This document shows positions 1 to 5,241 of a DNA stretch of 21,324 bases, in pieces. A program made the position numbers and the translations under genes. Source of the stretch: JAYUJH01 sp043765375 (GTDB lineage Bacteria > Pseudomonadota > Alphaproteobacteria > Rickettsiales > UBA998); assembly GCA_043765375.1 (NCBI GenBank), contig JAYUJH010000026.1:1-21324 (forward strand), given 5' to 3'. Positions within the stretch are counted from its first letter, which is position 1. Every line of letters starts with the position of its first letter. The notes beneath the pieces were generated by a model. It made no database searches. It saw nothing but the letters and a program-made list of their open reading frames with translations, and was not told the origin of the DNA.

Positions 1-513
1 ATTGCCACCTTTGGCTATCAATTCCCTAAATACAGTTATTCCCGCTGTTCCTTCCTCATAATCATAATCCTGCACGATGGCAACCCCAGCTCTGCCACCA
101 CCTTGTTGGATTAATAGCTGCCCTGATATTGTCATACCATAGCGCAAAGCCTGCGTCATTGGCATGTTGATTAGGCTTAAGGCTGAGCCAAATAATGTTG
201 ATATAATCCCACCACCAGCAAGCAACGGAGCAACCCCCGCATAATAAGCAAAATCTCCCTCCTGCCACCATTGCTGCACACCGCCTGTAACAGGCAATCC
301 AGCCCAAAAGGTGCGGTCTTCAGCTGTTCCGTCTTGAATGAAAGTGCGGTTTGAAAGCAGGAACGTGTCCGCTCCCGAACCACCATAGAGCAAATCAGTT
401 CCACCACCACCATAAATAATGTCATTTCCTTCTCCACCGTCAAGCCTATCATTCCCGGCCCATGTGTTAATCGTATTATCGCTGCCAATCAAAACAACAT
501 AACGCCACGCCAC
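1..513 (-). CDS. RTX-type calcium-binding repeat protein, partial (runs off left edge), possibly 5'-truncated
   Basis: The minus-strand frame is open from a TGA at 663-661 down to base 1. Between about 486 and 370 it encodes consecutive glycine-rich nonapeptides (GNDRLDGGE, GNDIIYGGG, GTDLLYGGS, then GADTF), the classic Ca2+-binding RTX beta-roll. It continues with a W/G-rich stretch (DGTAEDRTFWAGL, GGVQQWWQEGDFAYY) and a hydrophobic segment around LLAGGGIISTLFGSALSL. Family knowledge: such proteins are usually secreted by type I systems and are long. Here the repeats begin almost at once. The first plausible starts are GTG at 513 or TTG at 492, neither with a convincing ribosome site; the first in-frame ATG is only near 168. 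The normal N-terminal part is therefore missing, so this may be a decapitated gene fragment rather than an intact gene. The start is a guess; the repeat identity is clear. The C-terminal end lies outside the window. Confidence 0.55.
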   Translation of the reverse strand, partial: MAWRYVVLIGSDNTINTWAGNDRLDGGEGNDIIYGGGGTDLLYGGSGADTFLLSNRTFIQDGTAEDRTFWAGLPVTGGVQQWWQEGDFAYYAGVAPLLAGGGIISTLFGSALSLINMPMTQALRYGMTISGQLLIQQGGGRAGVAIVQDYDYEEGTAGITVFRELIAKGGN

Positions 514-586
514 TCGCCCTAATTTTAACTCACATGATGATATTTTGCTGATTTGTGAGTTATAGTATTTAGGGCGGTGGAGTGGC
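504..586. repeat. Long imperfect palindrome between RTX frame and lipoprotein gene
   Basis: Inner arms TAACTCACA (526-534) and TGTGAGTTA (554-562) match perfectly. Outside them GCCCTAA (516-522) pairs with TTAGGGC (569-575), and outermost GCCAC pairs with GTGGC (582-586). The 19-base loop is T/A rich. It sits just downstream of the lipoprotein stop at 608 and at the edge of the RTX-coding part. It could be a bidirectional terminator, but there is no clean T-run. It could also be a palindromic repeat element or a recombination scar. Confidence 0.5.
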
Positions 587-607
587 TTGAGTTGTAGATA
601 TAGTTGA

Positions 608-1021
608 TTAACGCTGAATCCCTCCTCTTTGGGTTGGAGTTTGTGATGCAGGTTGTTGCCTCATCTCAGGATATTGCTTGGCTCTAACATCACAGCCTTT
701 ATCCATAGCAAGTGAGGTTAAATTGCCATATCTTTGCCGTAATGCTTGATATTCTGTAGCCTCTGCATTTTTGAAATCCATGAAAAACCATGGAACGAGC
801 AAAAATGCACCAGCAACTCCCAGCGCCACATTCTGCCCTGTTTTATCTGTTGCTCCCACAATACGGTTCATTTCCTGTTCGGTGCTAGAAATATCATACT
901 CCAATGCTTTGCAGTTTTTATTTCCATCACCATATTGCGTTGCCATAACTGGATTAGCAGTTCTGCCACCACAAGCAGAAAGCAAGCATATTGCACTCAT
1001 TGCGCATATAATTTTTTTCAT
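608..1021 (-). CDS. Small lipoprotein of unknown function
   Basis: 137 residues. The N-terminus is a lipoprotein signal peptide with lipobox LSAC, so Cys17 should be lipidated. A predicted hydrophobic segment follows at about residues 64-81 (VALGVAGAFLLVPWFFM), then a short helical stretch ending in a Cys (KGC, residue 110) and a Q/P/T-rich tail. The arrangement (Cys near residue 37, hydrophobic segment, second Cys after a helical region) resembles small lipoproteins common on prophages and plasmids of Proteobacteria; none has a function I can name. The ATG lies two bases after the stop of the preceding gene (TAA at 1026-1024), so the two are probably translationally coupled and share the leader RNA upstream. 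Start confidence is good because the signal peptide begins at this Met. Confidence 0.82.
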   Translation of the reverse strand: MKKIICAMSAICLLSACGGRTANPVMATQYGDGNKNCKALEYDISSTEQEMNRIVGATDKTGQNVALGVAGAFLLVPWFFMDFKNAEATEYQALRQRYGNLTSLAMDKGCDVRAKQYPEMRQQPASQTPTQRGGIQR

Positions 1022-1023
1022 AA

Positions 1024-1296
1024 TTAATACCCGTTATTGATATGTTTAGTTGAGTATCCATTATCATAAGAGTTTTGTGGCTTATATGGATCAACTGTTC
1101 CAGCATTGCCAGTATATGGATTGCTGTTACCAATTGTGCTGTAATTATCTATGCGAGTGTTGTTGGGTGCAGTGCGTTGATGTGGCTGAACGTAAGTTCC
1201 ATCTCTGCGGGTATAGCCACTGACATATTCCGCTTGCGATGCTGTGCTAATGATTAAAGATGTTGCAATTATTGCTGTAAAAATAGTTGTTTTCAT
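1024..1296 (-). CDS. Small secreted protein with GYTRRDGTYV...PHQRTAPN motif
   Basis: 90 residues. The start is the ATG at 1296, because AGGGGA lies seven bases upstream and it gives a clean Sec signal peptide (MKTTIFTAIIATSLIISTASQA). The same frame is open upstream to 1458, but that part overlaps the structured leader and is not needed. The mature part carries GYTRRDGTYV, PHQRTAPN and NPYTGNAGT. I recognise this as a widespread small secreted family of Proteobacteria and their mobile elements (a 'GYTRxDGTYVxPHxRTxPN' signature) of unknown function. It forms a two-gene unit with the lipoprotein. A rho-independent terminator stands between the leader RNA and this gene, so expression needs readthrough or antitermination, or an internal promoter. 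Confidence 0.85.
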   Translation of the reverse strand: MKTTIFTAIIATSLIISTASQAEYVSGYTRRDGTYVQPHQRTAPNNTRIDNYSTIGNSNPYTGNAGTVDPYKPQNSYDNGYSTKHINNGY

Positions 1297-1317
1297 AAAG
1301 TCCCCTTTGTTTTGAAA

Positions 1318-1355
1318 ATAATAACAAAAATCACCAACCTGAATTGGCTGGTGAT
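1318..1355 (-). terminator. Intrinsic terminator in the leader of the small secreted protein gene
   Basis: Read on the minus strand, ATCACCAGCC pairs with GGTTGGTGAT over ten base pairs (one G-T wobble) with a six-base loop. TTTTTGTTATTATT follows directly. It stops transcription just before the gene whose ribosome site is at about 1303. Confidence 0.75.
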
Positions 1356-1480
1356 CGGGGAGTTCGTAAAACCTACAATATAAAAGATCCCCACTATCCT
1401 TTAAGCAAAAGCTCTGAACATGCGATAGTGGCTCCCCGACCATAAAGCCGAGGAGCATGAATAACGGTCATACTTACCGT
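1318..1480 (-). ncRNA. Structured leader or antisense-type RNA (C4-like architecture), novel candidate
   Basis: On the minus strand the bases form an ordered set of helices. 1441-1432 (GGTCGGGGAG) pairs with 1362-1353 (CTCCCCGATC) over ten base pairs. Stacked directly inside it, 1431-1424 (CCACTATC) pairs with 1398-1391 (GATAGTGG) over eight. The terminator helix follows at once. An alternative helix competes: 1456-1447 (GCTCCTCGGC) can pair with 1440-1431 (GTCGGGGAGC) over ten base pairs with a six-base loop. Its two non-Watson-Crick pairs are G-U only on the minus strand, which supports that strand. A further small hairpin ACGGT/ACCGT lies at 1480-1464. The GC-rich multi-branched plan with a CACTATC helix, ending in a terminator before small phage-like genes, reminds me of the C4 antisense RNAs of P1/P4-type phages. 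That family link is from memory, not shown. Confidence 0.55.
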
Positions 1481-1686
1481 ATATTGTTAAGAGGTTACGA
1501 CACCCCAGATAGCCATACGACTATCATGAACATGAAAATAGAGAAAGATAGCACAAAATACAAGCGAAAAAAATGGAATGCGACGCACTGGAATAACAAA
1601 GCGTAATGCTCATATGTTGCCTGACTTAGCCTGACTTACCTCTAGCTTTTGCAAAAACAATAGTCTTTGTGAAATCGCAAAAGAAA
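1481..1686. other. Gene-free stretch between leader RNA and integrase terminator
   Basis: No credible coding region. It must hold the promoter for the leader RNA. It contains a perfect 10-base direct repeat (GCCTGACTTA at 1619-1628 and 1629-1638). It also contains GATAG/CTATC inverted pieces near 1510-1525 that resemble the CACTATC helix of the leader RNA. A role as RNA target or regulator site is only a guess. Confidence 0.4.
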
Positions 1687-1726
1687 TAGTTACGTGACAT
1701 ATCTATCAATATATGTCACGTAACTA
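1687..1726 (-). terminator. Perfect 16-bp inverted repeat after integrase gene, likely terminator
   Basis: TAGTTACGTGACATAT (1687-1702) is exactly repeated in inverse at 1711-1726 around an 8-base loop. On the minus strand it lies 27 bases after the integrase stop and is followed by a T-rich run (TTTCTTTT), as expected for a terminator of the integrase transcript. A recombinase binding site is an alternative. Confidence 0.6.
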
Positions 1727-1753
1727 ATAATGTTCTGAAAAATGTAATATTAT

Positions 1754-3313
1754 TTACATTACACAATCTTGCGGTGGAACATATCTACTTCGGATATTGT
1801 TTATGATATCAACTTGTGAAATGGGATCTATTTGACCATAAGTATCCATCATGTGGGTAGTATTGCTATGACCTATACTTTGACTCCACGCTTTTAATTC
1901 TTTTGGATTTTGAGTTACTTCTTTGCCAAGGCTAATCAATGTATGGCGTATAGTATGAGGGCTATATAATTCACTATTTGGCAAATGCTTAAGGGCATCT
2001 TTACAAACTCGCACAACTATTTGCGAATCTCTCATGAATTCCAGAGAATAATTTCCAGTTGCAAATGCATCATTTTCTCTGTGATGAGCTATTTTAGGAA
2101 AAAGTGGGTCATTATTGCAGAAACTATATTTTGATATTAGTGTTGTGGTATAATCTTGTATAATGTCAAGGAGCCGTTTATCTTGCACTAAAAAATTAGC
2201 CACATGATAATTACCACATTTTACAGGCACTTCTTTAGGTTCAATAATCAAAAATTTCTCTCGCATGTCAAGATGCTTAAGGCGTAAATGCGGAATCACT
2301 CCATCACGCACACCCGTTAATGCAATTAATGTAATAATTGCCTGATCACGCTTCTGCTTTTGGGTGTTGATTGGCATATTAATTACAGATTCTATAACCT
2401 GATTAATTGAAGGATAACGGACAAATCTTTTATAGCCAAGGCTGTTTTTATCATTTCTGGTTATAGTTAAATATTCTATATCGCAATAATTTAATTTTGC
2501 TTTATAACCTGTTTGTTCCTTTAGCCATTGCATGAAATTTTTGAAATTATGAAGTGATGCGCAGGCAGTATCAAGTGATAATTCTTGTGCTTTGATTTTC
2601 TTCTTTAATTTTTTTGCCATTTCTTTATCAAAATCAATTAAGTTAGGAAAATTTAATAATCGCTCACAACGCAGAATACTTGCTTCAATAGTCTTTAATG
2701 ATTTGTCAGAGAAACCCTTTGCCTCTTTAAGATAATCAAAATATTTGAACTTAATACGTTCGCTAACAGCATTATATTGCACCACAAAATCCTCTTCATG
2801 ATAATGATTGGACTTGTGGTGATTAGTTGCACAAGATAATTGTCGTACTCGGTGGGAGCTATTTTTTATTTCCTCCATTTTTTCATATATATTATTCTCA
2901 TTAGAGATGCGAAATAATTTGCCACTACATATACTACATGTTGCTCGTATAACAGGGCGATTTTGCTTATTATATCCCATATTCACAGAATCTCTTAAAG
3001 CAACTCTGCTTGCTGCGCAGGTAAAACAAAATATTTCACCAGACTCTACAATTATTTTACGATTTTCATTTTTGCGTATAAGACAAGCTCTAATATCACC
3101 CGCATGAATTAAAGGAGGGTTTTTGTTATCAATAGCTTTCAGTTCACCTCTTTTAAGCCAACCGCGAATAGTGGAATTATTCAAGTTCAGACGCTCCGCC
3201 CATTGCCCTACTGTCTTACAAGTATTTCTCTGCATGCGATGCGTATCGTATTTTAACCTCTTTTTACAATGATTATTGTGGAGTTTATCGTTATTTTTGA
3301 TGTTATTTTGCAT
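1754..3313 (-). CDS. Tyrosine recombinase (integrase) with N-terminal HTH and zinc ribbon
   Basis: 519 residues. The C-terminal half is a phage-type tyrosine recombinase. Arg336 sits in ALTGVRDG, the H-x-x-R box is His453-Thr-Ile-Arg456, the second His is in IGHS (His482), and the nucleophile is Tyr492 in DTYGQ. The N-terminal third is unusual. A MerR/excisionase-like helix-turn-helix occupies about residues 32-78 (TVGQWAERLNLNNSTIRGWL), and a four-cysteine ribbon follows at Cys96/Cys99 and Cys126/Cys129. The middle (about 180-275) is the SAM-like core-binding domain. The protein should cut and rejoin DNA at an attachment site, most likely the 3' end of the CAT tRNA at 4975. It lies downstream of the excisionase on the same strand, 105 bases away. 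An alternative start is Met27. The gene is distinctly AT-rich. Confidence 0.9.
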   Translation of the reverse strand: MQNNIKNNDKLHNNHCKKRLKYDTHRMQRNTCKTVGQWAERLNLNNSTIRGWLKRGELKAIDNKNPPLIHAGDIRACLIRKNENRKIIVESGEIFCFTCAASRVALRDSVNMGYNKQNRPVIRATCSICSGKLFRISNENNIYEKMEEIKNSSHRVRQLSCATNHHKSNHYHEEDFVVQYNAVSERIKFKYFDYLKEAKGFSDKSLKTIEASILRCERLLNFPNLIDFDKEMAKKLKKKIKAQELSLDTACASLHNFKNFMQWLKEQTGYKAKLNYCDIEYLTITRNDKNSLGYKRFVRYPSINQVIESVINMPINTQKQKRDQAIITLIALTGVRDGVIPHLRLKHLDMREKFLIIEPKEVPVKCGNYHVANFLVQDKRLLDIIQDYTTTLISKYSFCNNDPLFPKIAHHRENDAFATGNYSLEFMRDSQIVVRVCKDALKHLPNSELYSPHTIRHTLISLGKEVTQNPKELKAWSQSIGHSNTTHMMDTYGQIDPISQVDIINNIRSRYVPPQDCVM

Positions 3314-3418
3314 AGTAATTACCTATATTATATTTGATTGCGAAATGATTTTTATAAAAATGGCTATGCTTTGGTCGGCGGTATGCCACTTTTCCTTTGC
3401 TAAAATAATGATCCTGCA

Positions 3419-3634
3419 TCAATATTCTCCAGTATTATTATGAACTTTTCTCGCAAGCCATTCATCAAGCGCAGTTTTTTGATAAACAACTTTGCGTTTG
3501 CCAAGTTTAACATATGTAGGTCCAGTGCCGTCCATACGTTTTTTAGCTAAGCTAGATGCGCTAAACCCAATATAATGCGCTGCATCAATGGGACTTAGAT
3601 AGTTAAGTTGATTATTATGATTACTTAAAGTCAT
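3419..3634 (-). CDS. Excisionase-type helix-turn-helix protein (AlpA/Xis-like)
   Basis: 71 residues from the ATG at 3634, chosen because AAGGA lies seven bases upstream. The frame extends 19 codons further to 3691 without a ribosome site. The sequence (LSPIDAAHYIGFSASSLAKKR, then GPTYVKLGKRKVVYQKTALDEWL) is a textbook winged helix-turn-helix of the MerR/excisionase superfamily: recognition helix, GTGP turn, then a basic wing and the final DEWL helix. Family members act as excisionases, bending DNA at attachment sites, or as transcription activators of the integrase. Its place directly upstream of the integrase on the same strand supports either role. I cannot separate the two from sequence. 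Confidence 0.85.
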   Translation of the reverse strand: MTLSNHNNQLNYLSPIDAAHYIGFSASSLAKKRMDGTGPTYVKLGKRKVVYQKTALDEWLARKVHNNTGEY

Positions 3635-3756
3635 GTTTTTTCCTTGTAAATGAATTAATTGGCTCTCTATGGAACTAATTAATTTATGCAAGAATAAACC
3701 GAGTTAGTCATCGTAAACGGTATTAGTGAAAATTCTGTTCTGTTTGCATTGACATA

Positions 3757-3769
3757 CAAATAGTATTTG
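3757..3769. promoter_or_regulatory. Short perfect palindrome, possible operator upstream of excisionase gene
   Basis: CAAATA-G-TATTTG lies about 120 bases upstream of the excisionase start, in the only non-coding gap before the neighbouring gene. It overlaps a weak minus-strand promoter-like stretch (TTGATT at 3776-3771). Autoregulation by the excisionase would fit. The site is short and AT-rich, so chance is possible. Confidence 0.25.
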
Positions 3770-3801
3770 AAATCAACACTATAAATCTATTTTAATTATT
3801 T

Positions 3802-4890
3802 CTAATTGAGACAAAATAAGCCTTTTTTATCTAAAATGTTTAATGCCCTATGAACCTTATTGTAATAATCATCAACATATGGCTTACCTTTCAGGCAAAA
3901 TTCCACAACATACACAAAATAAAGAAAGTGACTGCACGGACCATTAAATTGTATATTCACTTCTTCTTCGGATGCATATTGGAATACAGCTTTATGTGGC
4001 ACTCTAGGAAAGCTAGCTATAATTTCTTTAGGGAAAACAGCATTCCATCCTTCTTTAAGAAAAATAAGCATTGTTAAAAAATGTGGCTGTTTTGAGAAGT
4101 CGTTTTTACTGATAGATAATATTTTTATCTGTATATCACTTGTCAATATATCATTATTTTGATTAATCAATTCTTCCATAGACATTTCAATAACATCATC
4201 ATCAAGCAAACCAGTCCACATTTTTGGACTATGATATTTCTTCCAATCTTCATTCGTTGATACGCATTTCAACTCTTCAACCATCTTTTGCAGCGTGTTG
4301 CAATCATCTTTGAATGTCATAACATTGCTAGAATGGCTTATATCATAGGATAATGCGCTTAAAATAGTATCATCTCTAATTACTTCTTCAATAAGCTCAT
4401 GCGTTTTTATCAAACTATTATTGAGCCTTGCCAATATTTTCTTTATTTTGGTAAATGAAATAATATTCAGCTGTTTTTCATATTCGTGCATTGCAGTGCT
4501 AATTGCCTCCGATAAAGTATTTATATCTTCCGACGTTTTAAGAGGTAGTTTTAATTCCTGCTGAAGAAAAGATATAACACTTCCAATGTTATCATCACGT
4601 ATTTTCTGATTATGTATCAGTTTTTTCATTGGGGCATCATATTTTTCAATACGGGATAATAATGCTTTTAGTTCTGCATTTTCTCTATCAAATGCAGCAA
4701 TTAATACGTCAATATCATCTGAGCTATTGTGGATAGCATCAATGAGCTGATTGAAGATTTTGACATAATTATCTTTAAGAGATGCAAAATGTTCAGCTGC
4801 CTTGCCTATCTTATTCTTAATAACACTATTCAACCTATTGGTTATTTCTTCGTAATCTTTTGTAAAGTCGTTCAATATTATATAATTCAT
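3802..4890 (-). CDS. Unrecognised 362-residue protein, cargo of the tRNA-borne element
   Basis: I do not recognise this protein. It has no signal peptide or convincing membrane segment. Residues 1 to about 215 look mostly helical with charged heptad-like stretches (for example ENAELKALLSRIEKYD and EYEKQLNIISFTKIKKILARLN), suggesting coiled coils. About residues 220-362 look like a more globular domain with aromatic and Cys/Pro residues (GPCSHFLYFVYVVEFC, then KPYVDDYYNKVHRAL). No ATP-binding, nuclease or protease motif is visible. It is the only gene between the excisionase and the tRNA, on the same strand as the integrase, and is AT-rich like them, so it was probably acquired with the element. 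Such single cargo genes are sometimes anti-phage or toxin genes, but nothing in the sequence proves that. No clear ribosome site precedes the ATG. Confidence 0.7.
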   Translation of the reverse strand: MNYIILNDFTKDYEEITNRLNSVIKNKIGKAAEHFASLKDNYVKIFNQLIDAIHNSSDDIDVLIAAFDRENAELKALLSRIEKYDAPMKKLIHNQKIRDDNIGSVISFLQQELKLPLKTSEDINTLSEAISTAMHEYEKQLNIISFTKIKKILARLNNSLIKTHELIEEVIRDDTILSALSYDISHSSNVMTFKDDCNTLQKMVEELKCVSTNEDWKKYHSPKMWTGLLDDDVIEMSMEELINQNNDILTSDIQIKILSISKNDFSKQPHFLTMLIFLKEGWNAVFPKEIIASFPRVPHKAVFQYASEEEVNIQFNGPCSHFLYFVYVVEFCLKGKPYVDDYYNKVHRALNILDKKGLFCLN

Positions 4891-4974
4891 TTTGTTTTTG
4901 AAAAATTTTGGTTGCTTATTGGTTGCTCAAAAATATTATCACATTTCAAAATATTGCTAACCTATTGATTTATA

Positions 4975-5050
4975 TGGTAGCGGAGGAGGGAATTGAACCC
5001 CCGACACGCGGATTATGATTCCGCTGCTCTAACCCCTGAGCTACTCCGCC
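4975..5050 (-). tRNA. tRNA-Met(CAT), elongator type; element insertion site
   Basis: The 76-base cloverleaf is complete on the minus strand, with the CCA end encoded. The acceptor GGCGGAG pairs with CTCCGCT (G-U at the outermost pair). The D arm is AGCTCAGGGGTTAGAGC. The anticodon stem GCGGA/TCCGC holds loop ATCATAA (anticodon CAT), and the T arm GGGGG-TTCAATT-CCCTC is normal. The D-arm and acceptor exclude initiator tRNA. A lysidine-modified tRNA-Ile(CAT) is the remaining alternative. The 3' end faces the integrase element, the usual geometry for tRNA-targeting integrases. Confidence 0.95.
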
Positions 5051-5095
5051 ATAATGGCTTTGACACAAAACATTTTGCAGATATATGTTTTCCGC

Positions 5096-5153
5096 ATAAG
5101 CATTTCATGCGCAAAAATGTCACTATAAGCATTTAATGCGCAAAAATGTTGCT
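5096..5153. repeat. 29-base tandem repeat, two copies, upstream of the CAT tRNA
   Basis: ATAAGCATTT(C/A)ATGCGCAAA and the rest of a 29-base unit occur at 5096-5124 and 5125-5153 with three differences. Next to them ATATGC-GTTTT-GCATAT (5154-5170) forms a small hairpin. The block lies in the 191-base gap between topA's end and the tRNA, in the tRNA's promoter region. No promoter assignment is secure. Confidence 0.8.
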
Positions 5154-5241
5154 ATATGCGTTTTGCATATAAAAGAGTAATTTACAAAAGTTTCACGTCA
5201 AACAATTTGCAAAATATGTCTAGCAAATAAAAACCATTATG

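Noticed and set aside
177..488. 103-residue minus-strand frame and an overlapping 81-residue one
   Set aside because: They are out of frame with the RTX repeats in the same strand; the repeat-containing frame has recognisable nonapeptides and they do not.
612..635. Candidate copy of the tRNA 3' end (att site) with CCCTCCTC
   Set aside because: Only eight bases match without interruption and the orientation is opposite to that needed.
1297..1458. N-terminal extension of the small secreted protein
   Set aside because: It overlaps the structured RNA and terminator, while the ATG at 1296 has a ribosome site and begins a signal peptide.
3749..3785. Plus-strand TTGACA with TATAAA as a promoter
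   Set aside because: The hexamers are 25 bases apart and no plus-strand gene follows.
5096..5153. Possible CRISPR repeat
   Set aside because: The two 29-base units are directly adjacent with no spacer, and no cas gene is present.
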